Below, piece after piece: positions 23,292 to 34,434 of a DNA stretch of 64,000 bases (within the stretch, counting starts at the first letter, position 1; every line of letters begins with the position of its first letter). Under the pieces are notes generated by a model that had not been told where the DNA came from, did no database searches, and worked only from the letters and a program-made list of their open reading frames with translations. The stretch is from Diorhabda sublineata (Eukaryota; Arthropoda; Insecta; Coleoptera; Chrysomelidae). The position numbers and the translations under genes are program-made. Location of the stretch: positions 1 to 64,000 of the forward strand of contig NW_026614232.1 of NCBI RefSeq assembly GCF_026230105.1. Reading direction: 5' to 3'.

Positions 23292-23483
23292 TCAGCGGTA
23301 GTGGCCTGTGATCTTAAAACCATACTTCGCGAAATGTCTCGTTTTAAACCTCTGCGGTAACCCTTTTTTAAGTTGTAGTCCTACTATAACTAGCAAACTG
23401 AACGTAATAACGTACATAAGCACCCTTATGTCGGTGAGCATTTGCAAAAGGTCATCTTCCACAATGAATTGGAAAAAAGTCAC
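23292..23483 (-). CDS. Small leader ORF with a membrane segment (gypsy-1)
   Basis: Between the primer site and gag a 63-residue frame contains a hydrophobic stretch, VLMYVITFSLLVIVGL, long enough for one transmembrane helix, followed by a basic tail. The same hydrophobic peptide is encoded at about 25010-25100 in gypsy-2. The frame there differs downstream by indels. Conservation across two diverged copies suggests it was once translated, perhaps as the start of gag. No homology is recognised. Confidence 0.3.
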   Translation of the reverse strand: MTFFQFIVEDDLLQMLTDIRVLMYVITFSLLVIVGLQLKKGLPQRFKTRHFAKYGFKITGHYR

Positions 23484-23554
23484 TTAAGTTCACTTTTAAC
23501 ATTCATCTGAGAACTTTCCCGAGCGCCCGTACACTACGAGCATCTCAATCGCCA

Positions 23555-23828
23555 TGTAATGTTGGGCCATAACGAGGGGTAGAAATTAAACAGCGATTGA
23601 ACTTCACTATTTTTCTATTGTATTAATAGTTTGGAATTTCCTTTTTACAATGAATGATGACACATAATATTGGTTCATAATTACGATATAGTTTACCTAC
23701 GTAACAGTAAATTGCAATATTACCAAAACATAGGTGACCTGGTTATAAATAATTAACAGTTAGTGTACAGGGTGTATACATAGATAGAGATATAAAAGAA
23801 TAAAATAATTGACTTAGAGGGCACCACA
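23555..23828 (-). repeat. 5' LTR of gypsy-1
   Basis: 274 bp, starting TGTGGTGCCC and ending TTACA on the minus strand, adjacent to TGGCGATTGAGATGC, a primer-binding site starting TGGCG. It matches the LTRs of gypsy-2 (24638-24837 and 26784-27039). Confidence 0.82.
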
Positions 23829-24120
23829 TTCGTAAACTGAATGACAGATTTCCACATGATTCAAACCAATCGAAAGATTTGATTGAAAGGAAGATTTTGA
23901 TTTATGATATGTTGAGGTTGGGAGGAATTTCTCGACATTCAACACGTATACAAAATCGTAGATTTATCGACGAATAACTCGTAATCTAATAAACGTATTT
24001 CCACTCGATTTGAACCAATCGAAAGACTGAATCAAGAGGAAGATTTTGATAAATCATATGTCGAGGTTGAGTGGAATATTTCGAGATTCAACAGGTATAC
24101 AAAATCAAAGATATATCGGC
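23829..24120 (+). repeat. 149-bp satellite, two monomers
   Basis: Same unit as at 28404-29273 and in the same orientation. The array resumes after Jk2-2: GATATATCGGC ends this block at 24110-24120 and begins the next at 28404-28414, which is the target-site duplication of Jk2-2. Confidence 0.85.
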
Positions 24121-24637
24121 AAAGAGAGAGAGAGAGATTCGTTGGGTAGAATTTAGAAGGAGGGTTTTTTTTTGGGTAATTTAGGTATGTTTGCTTAGGC
24201 CCTAATATAGGAATTTTTTTCCTCTGCAGGGCTGGGTTTGTGGATGTTTTGTTGGGGAGTGCTTGCTCGGCTGCTTCTAGCGGGGTTGTTATTTTTTTAT
24301 CCAAGAATTTTTTATTTATTTATTGTTTTTTTGGGTTTTTTTCATATATTTTTTTGTTTATTTTTTGTTTTTTCTTAATCTAATTTGGGGTGGGCGGGTA
24401 CAGCTGCGGCTGTATTATTCCCTATCGTCGGACATTTGTCTGGAGAATCGGTTCTCCAGGTTGCAGGAAAACCGTAGAAAACCTGCAACTCCGATGATGA
24501 ATGACAGTGAGGGTGTGTGTTGGGGGTAGGAATTTATCTGATTGATATGGGGGAACTATGGAGGAAATTAAGGAAGGATGAGGAGTGTCTCTTCCGCAAC
24601 GGAATTACTTGATTCGATGGATCGAATCAATTAGCGG

Positions 24638-24837
24638 TGTGGTGCCCTTCAAGTCACCTATGTTTTGGTGATATTGCAATTTACTGTCTACGTAGGTAAA
24701 CTATATCGTAATTATGAACCAATATTATGTGTCATCATTAATTATAAAAAGGTAATTACAAACTATTAAGACAATAGAAAAATGGTGAAGTTCAATCGCT
24801 GTTTAATTTCTACCCCTCGTTAGGGCCCAACCTTACA
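24638..24837 (+). repeat. 5' LTR of gypsy-2
   Basis: TGTGGTGCCC...TTACA. Relative to the 3' LTR it lacks a segment of about 75 bases after CCTTCAAGTC. Confidence 0.85.
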
Positions 24838-25409
24838 TGGCGATCCTGCCAATGCGTTTGAGATACTCGTAGTTTACGCGCGTTCTGGAAAGTTCTCAGA
24901 TGAAAGTTAAAAGTGAACTTAAGTGACTTTTTTCCAATTCGAAATGGGTACTAAAAACTCTTAAGAAGGTGAAGTTGCGAGCAGCGGTGTAGTCAATTCT
25001 AACTTCATTGTGGGAGATGACCTTTTGCAAATGCCTACCGACATAAGGGTGCTTATGTACGTTATTACGTTCAGTTTGCTAGTTATAGTAGGACTACAGC
25101 TTAGAAAGGGTTACCGCAGATGTTTAAAACGAGACATTTCGCGAAGTATGGTTTTAAGATCACAGGCCACTACCGCTGATGTTTAACGGAAGTGTCAGAT
25201 GGAGAGTGTGGACCAGTAGCAACCGGGGTGGCAATACATCGTACAAGGAGTAGTAGTATACTTAGGTAATAATCCCAGGCAAAAAAAAAGAGATGCTACA
25301 CAACGCAACGCTGGAGCTGGTATATGATTCTAGTATTTTTTATGGAACGTAGAAGGATGGACAATTTATCACATTTCAGAATTTTTTTTTGAACAAATAT
25401 AGACTATAT

Positions 25410-26583
25410 ATAATTATACACTGGGCAATTAAGTATTTTAGGCCATATCTTTTTGGTTATACATTTTTAGTAAGATCGGACTATAAACCACTCGTTTATT
25501 TATTTACTATGAAAGATCCCTCTTCCAAATTAACACGTATGCGTCTAGACTTAGAAGAGTACGACTTTGAGGTAGAATACATTAAAGGTAAAGATAACGT
25601 AGGCGCAGATGCCTTATCTCGTATTCACGTCGAAGATCTTAAAAACATCTCTGCCACATCTACAAAAATTTTCGCTATAACTCGTTCAATGACAAAGCGT
25701 ACTCCAGATACAAATTCGACCATTGCGAAAAAACTAGCCCACAAAATAATAGACCAAAAGTGTTTCAAACCACCGACAATTTTATAACGATTAATATCCC
25801 TTATTTAAAATTCACTATTAAGCCAGATTATCTTAGAGTAATTCTGGGTCGAAAGGACAAAAAGAGCGCTATAGAAACAATACATTTTGCTAACGACAAC
25901 TTTTCTTTAGGGAAGTTGTTGTCTCAGCTTGAAATTCTAGCTAGCAAAAATAACATTAAGAAATTAAAATTAAAAATTAATTATATTATATTTACTATGT
26001 GCACAATTAATGATTTTAAAGAAAAGGGCGAAACTATGTTAAAAAATTTAAATATAGTACTATATGATGAACCTACAATTATCACAAATAAAGCCGAAAA
26101 AGAAAAAATTGTCGCAGAGTACCATGATCATCCACTCCTTGGTGGTCATTGCGGGCAGAAGCGACTCTTAAAGAAAATTAGGACTAAGTTTCGTTGGAAA
26201 AATATGTCTGAGGACGTAGCCAACTATGTCAAATCATGCCAAAAGTGTCACATGAATAAAAGTAAAATTGGCCATAGGGAACCGATGGTACTCACACCGA
26301 CAACCCAACGGCCATTCGATATTATGTGTATAGACACCATAGGACCATTTCCTAAGACATCGAACGGAAATTGTTGTCATAACACCGGTACCCAATAAAG
26401 ATGCCTTAACTATCGCAACGGCCATAGTTGAAAACTTGATTTTAATTTACGGTCCTTTGCGCGAGATAAGAACTGATATGGGAACGGAATACAAAAACGA
26501 ATTGCTGGAACAAGTTTGCAGACTACTTAATATCGAACAAAAATTTTCCACCGCGTACCATCCCCAGAGTATAGGTGGCTGCG
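25410..26583 (+). pseudogene. Gypsy-2 pol remnant: RNase H end and integrase
   Basis: At about 25420 leader sequence jumps into RNase H codons (IHWAIKYFRPYLFGYTFLV, RSDYKPLVYLFTMKDPSSKL, DNVGADALSRIHVEDL) read to 25787. After a frame change come the linker and integrase zinc-binding region, with the HHCC pattern around DHPLLGGHCGQKRLL and KSCQKCHMNK. The first catalytic Asp follows in RPFDIMCIDTIGPFPKTS. A short deletion breaks the core at about 26380. Integrase then reads on to HPQSIGGCE at 26583, where it is cut off. Confidence 0.78.
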
Positions 26584-26783
26584 AATGTAGGAATAGGAAA
26601 CGTATTTTTGGGTAGAAATTATTTTTGGGATTTAATATTTAGTTTTAGAAAAAGGGATCCCTATATCGTAAGTGAATATTTCTAATGTGATCAGCAACAC
26701 ATTTCTCTTATTTCTTTTTCCGTGAGACTGAATGTTCTCCATTTACCGGCCGAAATGGAGTCCATTCTTCCAAAAGGGGGAGA

Positions 26784-27039
26784 TGTGGTGCCCTTCAAGT
26801 CAATTATTTTATTCTTTTATATCGATATCTATGTATACACCCTGTACACTAACTGTTAATTATTTATAACCAGGTCACCTATGTTTTGGTAATATTGCAA
26901 TTTACTGTTACGTAGGTAAACTATATCGTAATTATGAACCAATATTATGTGTCATCATTAATTATAATTCCAAACTATTAAGACAATAGAAAAATGGTGA
27001 ATGGTGAATTTCTACCCCTCGTTAGGGCCCAACCTTACA
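26784..27039 (+). repeat. 3' LTR of gypsy-2
   Basis: 256 bp, starting directly after the polypurine tract and ending TTACA, followed by the GCGG duplication. It is the fullest LTR of this family in the window apart from 23555-23828. Confidence 0.87.
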
Positions 27040-27239
27040 GCGGGCTTGGAACTTTATTTTTCAGTGGAAAGTGTTTGGTTTTTGGGTGAAGGCGAAATGA
27101 ATGCGGTTACCTACGCCGCTGGTTACGGTACAATTATAACCATAAAAGGGGGAATGAGGCGTTGTATCGATTCGGCTACTAGCGCACGAGAAGTGGGGAT
27201 GGCTTCATTATTGTTGTTGCCAATATTTCAATTAGGATT

Positions 27240-28320
27240 TTAGTGTCAATCGACAGGTCATACGGGGTTTGAGGTTTTTCCAGGGTGACTGGGGCTGTAT
27301 CCTGGGGGGCTTTCGGTGTTTCCATCCTTTTCGGGCAGCGGGGGTGGAAGGCGGGGTGAGATCCACCGCAATTTTTACAAGTAGGGGAGTTTAATTTTGG
27401 GCATTTTTCTGGTTTGTGACCAGAAGCACCACAGGTTGGACAAATGGGTTTGGCATTGCAGGTGTCTGCGGAATGGCCGGTAGAGGAACAACGGATGCAA
27501 TATATGGGGACCGCGGGTATGTTGTTTGAATTTGAGGCTTCGCAGTAGTGCGAAAGCCCGTGGAAGTTTATACCCTTGGTCTTTGGACTCGTTGTGGAAA
27601 GTTCATCGGAATAACGACGATTATCTCGTCGCCTATGGCGTAACGGACTTTCCTTGCCAACGTTTCGTGATGAAACGTGGAAGGAATTTTGAGAAGGGTG
27701 CTTCCATTGGGGTTAGCTTTGAGAAAGCGCATTTTTCCCCTCAATAGGTCTTGCGTATTGAGGAGATTGTAGAGCTCTCTCTGTGAGGTATATTTTTTTG
27801 GAAGGTTTCTCAGATTGAGTGTCTGAAGTGGAGGACATTGAGCGGAGATGTGAGATTGAGATTGTTGTTGGGTGATGGTTTGGGATTGTTGATGGGTTCT
27901 GGGGATATGGGTTTTAGTTGGTGCTTGCGGTTTAGTGGTATTTTGGGTAATTTTTTTGGGCTTTTGAGGTATTAGGATTGATTTGGAAATTAGAGGGGGA
28001 ATATTGGTTTTGGGGATCGCGCCTAGTCGGGTATAATCAACCTGCTGGGATTTAGAGCTGGCTGATTTCTGCGAGACCCTAGATGCATAGGAATCCGCAG
28101 AGGGTGCTGGTGATGAGCTTCTGCTATTCTCAAATGATTTACGTTCGATATATTTCATGGCATTATAAAATTAGTTAAATTGTTGTGGATTGTACCGCGA
28201 GAGGTCTGCGACTATTTCTGCGAGGGTTTTCTCCTCAGGAAGAGAATTGGGGTTGGTCAGGAGTGGTGGGAATTCGTCGACGGTGGATACGGGTTTGTTT
28301 CGGGTTTGTATAGGGGAACG
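27240..28320 (-). pseudogene. Jk2-2 ORF1: gag
   Basis: From the right: MPRVARSRSP-like start at about 28335, then a long Pro/Gln/Ser/Thr-rich N-terminal region in 27568-28158 (PKTNIPPLISKSILIPQKPK). FHHETLARKVRYAIGDEIIV follows. A deletion then joins this to the zinc-knuckle part (about 27330-27540), where CIRCSSTGHSADTC-type and CPTCGASGHKPEK-type knuckles are readable. It is a gag broken by a deletion and frameshifts. Confidence 0.78.
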
Positions 28321-28403
28321 GGCTACTCGGGGCATTTTCAAAGGGGGATAGGTTAAATGAGAGAGTCGAGCGATCTTCTCGTAGCGCTCTAAGAAAGCAA
28401 CTG

Positions 28404-29273
28404 GATATATCGGCGAATAACTAGTAAACTAATACACGTATTTCCACACGATTTAAACCAATCGCAAGACTGCATCAAGAGGAAGATTTTGATATTTCAT
28501 ATGTTGAGGTTGGGTGAAATATTTAGAGATTCAACAGGTATACAAAATCAAAGATATATCGGCGAATAACTCGTAAACTGAAGGATGGATTTCCACCCGA
28601 TTTGAACCATTCCAAAGACTGAATCAATAGGAAGATTTTGATATTTCATATGTTGAGGTTGGGTGGAATATTTCAAGATTCAATAGGTATACAAAATCAA
28701 AGATATATCGGCGAATAACTCGTAAACTAAAGGACGGATTTCCACAAAATTCAAACCAGTCGAAAGATTCAATTGAAAGGAAGATTTTGATTTATGATAT
28801 GTTGAGGTTGGGTGGAATTTTTCAAGATTCAACACGTATACAAAATCGAAGATTTATCGACGAATAACTCGTAAACTAATATACGTAATTCGACACGACT
28901 TCAACCAATCGAAAAACTAAAACAAGAGAAAGATTTTTATATATCATATGCTGAGGTTGGGTGGAATATTCAGAGATTCAACAGGTATACAAAATCAAAG
29001 ATATATCGGCGAATAACTCGTAAACTAATACACGTATTTCCACACGATTCAAACCAATCGGAAGATCGAATTGAGAGGATGTTTTTGATATATCATATGT
29101 TGGGGTTGGGTGTAATATTTTGAGATTCAACAGGTATACAAAATCGAAGATTTATCGGCGATCAACTCGTAAACTAATTGACGTATTTCCACACGATTTT
29201 AACCAATCGAAAAACAGAATCAAGAGGAAGATTTTGATATATTATATGTTGAGGTTGGGTGTAATATTTTGAG
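28404..29273 (+). repeat. 149-bp satellite array, about six monomers
   Basis: AACAGGTATACAAAATC-like landmarks recur at 28532, 28681, 28830, 28979 and 29128, exactly 149 bp apart. Monomers differ by several per cent. The array is flanked on both sides by the 5' ends of two divergent Jk2 copies, so its apparent 34-bp terminal inverted repeats are LINE termini and not a transposon end. Confidence 0.95.
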
Positions 29274-29819
29274 GGCAGTTGCTTTCTTAGAGCGCTACGA
29301 GAAGATCGCACGTACGGATTCAAGGACTACTGTATAATCGGTCACTATTTCATTAGAACACACCGGTAAACGCAGGGTCGCCTACAGTGATTCAAACTAT
29401 CGCTTACAAAGAAAGTATTCAACGTTACAGCGTCGTCATATTTAGCCTGTACAGTTGCAAAAGTACCCCTTTCGGGGCTTTGTTGCTCCACCTATCTGCC
29501 TTTTCGGGGCTTTTTTTTATAACGAAATAAACCCTTTCGGGGGCAAGTGTTATCATGAACCAGCGTGGGTCCTAGGATCAGCCAGTTTCAGGTGAATATC
29601 ATTTTCATTTTCATAAAACACTAAGAGGCAATCAAAAAGGTCAGGAATTCCTTAACCGGGAAGGAAACTCCCTCCGGCAGTGAGTCCGCTGTCGGCTTTG
29701 ATAGCCAACTCTCTTGTTAGGTACTAACAAAGGAATTTAATTTTCAAAAACCTTATTCCGACCATCTTACTTGATTCGACCCTCTCGATCTCTCTCATTC
29801 AACCTATTCCCCTTTGAAA
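29274..29819 (+). promoter_or_regulatory. Jk2-3 5' UTR, presumed internal promoter
   Basis: The only complete Jk2 5' UTR in the window. LINEs of this type are transcribed from internal promoters, so it probably holds one; no TATA box is evident. It contains three related motifs, CCCTTTCGGGGC, CCTTTTCGGGGC and CCCTTTCGGGGG (about 29467, 29499 and 29532), each a short hairpin. The second is followed by eight T. It ends just before ATG 29820 (MPRVARSRSK). Confidence 0.5.
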
Positions 29820-29865
29820 ATGCCTCGAGTAGCCCGTTCCCGAAGCAAACCCGTATCCACCATCG

Positions 29866-32800
29866 CAGAGATGTGCAAAATAGGTTATAAAATGTATTTA
29901 AATGCAAAATGCAAATACTTTTTGTATTTTGTTATTTCAAATACAAAATACAAAATAGTTTTTCATTTTATATTTAAAATACTAAATGCAAAATACGTAT
30001 TTACAAAATGCTTTATTAAAATAAAATACTTTTAGTTTTAAATTATCTTTATTTTGTTGAAAAGTTTATTTATTTTAGCCAGCTAACAGGCTGGTAAATT
30101 TACTTTGATAACTTACTTAAATTAAATTTATTTAACAGATTTTAATAAAATAATTTGCTCAAATACACTGTCGCTCATCTTTCTCCTGTGTGGTCTCATA
30201 ATCATGCCACCATAAGAAAAAAGCCTCTCTACTGGCGCAGAACTAGGCAAGCAGGTATTATATTTCAAGAATAACATCTTTACTGTAGGATATTTATTTA
30301 ATGATTGCAGGCTGACATCATTATCCTTCAAATATTGCAATGATTCCAGGTCAATAGTGGTGTTTGCATTTGCACTATCACTAGCTAGTGAGGAACTCGA
30401 ATCATCATAGAACATGTAGTAGGATTCATTTTTTTCTTTCTTGTGTGATGATTGGGATGTATTATTTAGATCTTTATGATCATTTTTAAGTTTTTTCACT
30501 TCTGCAAGGAACAATTCCTTTATATGTTCTCTATTTCCTTTTGGCACCCATTTTAATTTAAAAAAAGGATATGACACCGATGCCAAAATTGCATCTTTAG
30601 CTTTAGGATCCTTCAAATCATGAAATTTTCCAAACCTCTTTTCTAAGCTTTTTTTATTGTCTCTATCAGTACTCCACAGTATATGGGATTGTCCATTTGT
30701 AATGAATGCAAGATTTTTTGTATTCTTATTAACTCAGGTAGCAGGCATCCATAAAATGTTTCTTTATCTCCCTCTAAGCTTTTGATAGCTTCTGCTATGG
30801 GTTTTGTACAGTTGGTATATTCAATTAGGAACTGCAATTCAATTTCTTTAAAAACCGACAATCCTAGTTTTTTTAAGGTTTCATTTAAAGTTTCCTGAAC
30901 TTTTAAAAGATCCATAATACAGTTATAATATGAATTCCATCTTGTTGGACATGGACTTGTCGGAGATTTCCCGGTAGTTTCACAATATATTTCAGACGCT
31001 TTGGGGGACCTTGAACACAAATTCCAAATTGCTTGGCATTTAGCCATAGCTGCATCATGCAGCTTTTTATATGAAATATTTTGAGATCTTGCCTGAATAA
31101 TATCACGAGAGGTAATTAAATGCAATGTGTGGGTGGTACATCTTTCATGGTTAGGCAATTGATATGTTTCTTCAGGTTTTTGAGATTCAGGAAATTCTTT
31201 TAAGAGAAATGTCTCATCATCATCGTCGTCATGTTCATTATTATTATTATTATGGTCGTCATCATTTTTATTTACTGAAATGTTTTCTATGTCAGATGAT
31301 GAAAAAAAAATTTCATCAGTAGCGTCCATTCCCAATTCAGATTTTCCATAAATTTTAAATGCTTTTAACATATTTGAGCCATTATCAGTTACAGTTTTTG
31401 TTATTTTTGGTACCCTCAAATGATACTCTGTGTGTATGTTAATGATCAGTTCGGTCACTTTGTCAAAGGTATGAGTTCCTTTAAATCTTCTACAAGCAAG
31501 AGTAAAACTATTTCTCTCAAATGTGTGAGGATCAATCCAATGAACAGTCATACCTAGGTAATTTCTCCTTGATGATGACCAAACATCTGCTGTCGTACAC
31601 ACATAATCAACGGTTTTTAATTTTATTTTTAGATTTTCCTTATATTCTGCGCACATATCAGCAATTCTCTTGTTACATGTGCGACGGCACATAAATTTTG
31701 GTGGGTTTTGTAGTTTTTGAGCACCTCCAATTAGAGTCCTAAATGATTTATTTTCGACAATAGATATTGGTGACATTGTATCAATTATAAAATCTATAAC
31801 CAACTTGTCTAAATTAATTGACACTGGCAAAGTAGTTGGAAGAGTGCTTTGTATCAGTTTTTTCGAAGTACTTGCACTATTTTCATCAGTGTGTGTGCCA
31901 CATTTTTTCTTTTTGGAGGTTTTGGTTTGGGATTTTAAATTTTTATACTCTGTCAATAGATCACCATGACCTTTTCTCTGAAAAAAAAAAGTAATATCAT
32001 TATACATTCACACATACACAACCAGAATCAGCTATTGCAGTTTGTTTATTTATATACACCTATTGTCTATGTAATTGTAACAAATGAAAAAATATCAAGT
32101 TTGATTAGGAAATAAAATTAACATGTTACTCACTTTTATATGATTTAAAAAATTTGTAGTTGAAATTAGACTTCCTTTTAATGTTTTAGAGCATTTCTTG
32201 CAAACAGCCGATATATTATTATTCTCACTTCCAGCATCCTTTTTTATATCTTTAAAACAATACTTTAATATCAATGGTAGAGAAATATTATCATCCCTGA
32301 AACAAAATAGAAAATATCATGGAGATTAAGCATAAAAATAACATGTATGCATTTTGCAGGTATAGATAAATCAATGTATTAATTAAAGTATTTAACAATC
32401 GTTGTTTGTTTTAATATGAAAACATAGGTAATTGTTTATAAATTGGGTTTGGTGGGTAGCGGATAGCTAATTAAAAATAACATGAGATATAATTATTCAT
32501 TTTGTGTACTTACATGTTTTCAAATTTAATTCACTGAAAAGATAGTTACCAAGTAATTTATTCAGTAGGTTAGGTTAGGTTACCGGTTAACCGAATTTAT
32601 GATCAACTTGCAAACAAACTCGAAACAGTTCAATAATTATTTGGTTCACTTTTTTGGTTTCGTTATTATTTTATCGGAAAGCAAGATAACTTTATTAAAA
32701 GTGTAAAAAGAGATAATTCGTTAGTTCGGTTCAACACATTTGGCAACCTAAGTGGCTTGCACAGATTACTACTATTAGCGTTTTCGGGAACGAAAACTCA

Positions 32801-33146
32801 CCGCACGGTAAGGTGACCGAATAATCCCGAATTCATACGAAAAGAGTCGATAATAAACGAAGCTGATCAGACCAAGTTACATAGTGTTTTATTTACAGTG
32901 CTCTTTTATTGTAACAAGATTTTAATTGAAGATTGTAACACATTAATTATTAATTCTTCGATGTTTACAAAACTTAGCAAAAAGTATTTTGCATTTTGCA
33001 AATAGAAAATATGTCCTAAAAGGTATTTCAAATAAAATATAAAATGCTTTTCTAAAAAAAGTATTTAAATACAAAATGGAAATATTTATTTTGTATTTTG
33101 TATTTTGCATTACAAATACTGTTATTTTTAAAATGTCACATCTCTG
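29866..33146 (-). mobile_element. hAT DNA transposon, 3281 bp
   Basis: Termini CAGAGATGTG at 29866 and its complement ending at 33146 fit hAT ends. The 8-bp target-site duplication is CACCATCG (29858-29865) and CACCGTCG (33147-33154), differing at one base. Jk2-2 keeps the empty site (ATCCACCGTCGACGAATTC when read on its own strand). It carries a spliced transposase gene on the minus strand. Sub-terminal regions are rich in AAATACAAAATGC-like repeats on both sides. Confidence 0.93.
30128..32296 (-). pseudogene. hAT transposase with BED finger, spliced, one frameshift
   Basis: An exon at 32134-32296 encodes a BED-type zinc finger (CKKCSKTLKG then LNHIK) and ends at a GTGAGT donor. The intron is 31978-32133 (156 bp, acceptor TTTTTTTTTTCAG), and the frame resumes as RKGHGDLLTEYKNL. 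The main exon has the hAT RNase H-like core, with catalytic Asp candidates in TTADVWSSSRRNYLG and KTVTDNGSNM. A Cys/His insertion-domain motif (CTTHTLHLI) follows, and the dimerisation region has SSAPVERLFSYGG (catalytic Glu candidate). A single-base shift in the run of seven T (plus strand) at 30649-30655 splits the frame at 30643. An upstream first exon must exist, because 32296 is itself preceded by an acceptor (TTTCAG); it was not located. Confidence 0.85.
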
Positions 33147-33154
33147 CACCGTCG

Positions 33155-34431
33155 ACGAATTCCCACCACTCCCAATCCCAATTCTCTTCCTCAGGAGAAA
33201 ACCTTCTCAGAAATAGTCGCAGACCTCTCGCGGTACAGTCCACAAGAACTTAACAATGTTCGTAATGCCGTGAAATATAAACATAATCTCCAACGTAAAT
33301 CTCTTGAGAATAGCAAGAGCTCATCACCAGCATCTAGGGTCTCGCAGAAATTAGCCAGCTCTAAATCCCAGCAGGTTGATTATACCCGACTAGGCGCGAT
33401 CCCCAAAACCAATATTCCCCCTCTAATTTCCAAGTCAATCCCAATACCTCAAAAGCCCAAAAATATTACCCAAAATACCACTAAACCGCAAGCACCAACT
33501 CAAACCCAGACCCCCAGAACTCACCAACAATCTCAAACCATCACCCAACAACAATTTCAATCTCGCACCTCCGCTCAATATCCTCCACTTCAGACACTCA
33601 ATCTGAGAAACCTTCTTAAAAAATATACCTCACAGAGAGAGCTCTACAATCTCCTCAATACGCAAGAGCTATTGAAGGGACAAATGCGCTTTCTCAAAGC
33701 TAACCCCAACGGAACCTCCCTCCTCAAAATTCATTCCACGTTTCATCACGAGACGTTGGCAAGGAAAATCCGTTACGCCATAGGCGACAAGAAAATCGTC
33801 GTTATTCCGATGAACTCTCCAAAGACCCCCAACTAAAACCTTCTCTCTGGTCTGCAAGAACGTAGACCAATCTTATACCGACGGAGAGTTCCTGGAGATC
33901 CACTCTACACTAAAATTCCCCGTTAAAAAAACTTGGAGGATCATTGCTAGATCTATAAATAAACCTCCATCCATGTTTCGAATTATTACAGATTCCGAAA
34001 CACCCTACCATCACGCCCTCACCAAGGGTATAAACTTCCACGGGCTTTCGCACTACTGCGAAGCCTCAAATTCAAACACCATACCCGCGGTCCCCATATA
34101 TTGCATCCGTTGTTCCTCTACCGGCCACTCCGCAGACACCTGCAATGCTAAACCAATTTGTCCAACCTGTGGTGCTTCTGGTCACAAACCAGAAAAATTC
34201 CCAAAATCAAAATCCCCAACTTGTAAAAGTTGCGGTGGATCTCACCCCGCCTTCCACCCCCGCTGCCCGAAAAGGATGGAAACACCGAAAGGCCCTCAGG
34301 ATACAGCCCCAGTCACCCTGGAAAAACCTCAAACCCCGTATGACCTGTCTACTGACACTAAAATTCTAATTGAAATCTTGGCAACAACAATAATGAATAC
34401 CATCCCCAACAACAACAATTCTACAGACTAA
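33155..34431 (+). pseudogene. Jk2-3 ORF1: gag
   Basis: It continues the gag begun at 29820 after the hAT. The Pro/Gln/Thr-rich N-terminal part is at 33270-33836 (LGAIPKTNIPPLISKSIPIP) with FHHETLARKIRYAIGDKKIV. After a frame change, 33973-34431 encodes MFRIITDSETPYHH and three cysteine knuckles: CIRCSSTGHSADTC, CPTCGASGHKPEKF (last Cys changed to Phe) and CKSCGGSHPAFHPRC. A gag RNA-binding role is expected from the family. Confidence 0.83.
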
Positions 34432-34434
34432 CTG

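Larger units (their letters stand above)
20461..23828 (-). mobile_element. Gypsy-1: Ty3/gypsy element, internally deleted, 3' LTR missing
   Basis: Read on the minus strand: 5' LTR 23555-23828 (TGTGGTGCCC...TTACA), primer site, a leader with a small membrane-type ORF, gag (21990-22896), a fragment of RNase H, then integrase (20461-21218). Protease and most of RT are deleted. The LTR side inserts directly into 149-bp satellite at 23829. The same family is represented by gypsy-2 at 24638-27039 in the opposite orientation. No env-like frame is present. Confidence 0.8.
24638..27039 (+). mobile_element. Gypsy-2: Ty3/gypsy element, internally deleted, both LTRs
   Basis: The 5' LTR is 24638-24837 (200 bp, a middle part deleted) and the 3' LTR is 26784-27039 (256 bp). 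A 4-bp duplication GCGG flanks it (24634-24637 and 27040-27043), and the empty site TAGCGGGCTT is preserved in Jk2-1. The primer site TGGCGATCCTGCC starts at 24838 and the polypurine tract AAAAGGGGGAGA precedes the 3' LTR. The interior keeps only the leader, RNase H C-terminal part and part of integrase. It cannot move by itself. Confidence 0.9.
24121..28403 (-). mobile_element. Jk2-2: deleted LINE in satellite, split by gypsy-2
   Basis: Minus-strand Jk2 with both termini visible. The 5' end is CAGTTGCTTTCTTAGAGCGC (28403 leftward), the 3' end is a CT-rich tail at 24121, and an 11-bp duplication GATATATCGGC flanks it. ORF2 is absent: the 3' UTR at 24121-24637 is followed, after the gypsy insertion, by sequence that lies between ORF2 and gag in Jk2-1. 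Thus about 2.5 kb containing endonuclease and RT was lost. Gag remains at 27240-28320. Confidence 0.88.

Noticed and set aside
28404..29273. CRISPR-like array from regular spacing
   Set aside because: The whole 149-bp unit is repeated, with no unique spacers, and the genome is eukaryotic; this is a satellite.
28370..29309. DNA transposon with 34-bp inverted repeats carrying 149-bp satellite
   Set aside because: The repeats are the 5' ends of two divergent Jk2 LINEs; the 11-bp duplication around Jk2-2 and the adjoining gag starts explain them fully.
29460..29520. Bacterial-type terminator (hairpin plus T8) and bacterial contamination
   Set aside because: It lies inside a LINE 5' UTR with eukaryotic elements on both sides; no bacterial genes are present.
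32566..32582. (TAGGT)3 as a telomere relic
   Set aside because: Three repeats inside the hAT element are too short to mean more than chance or element sequence.
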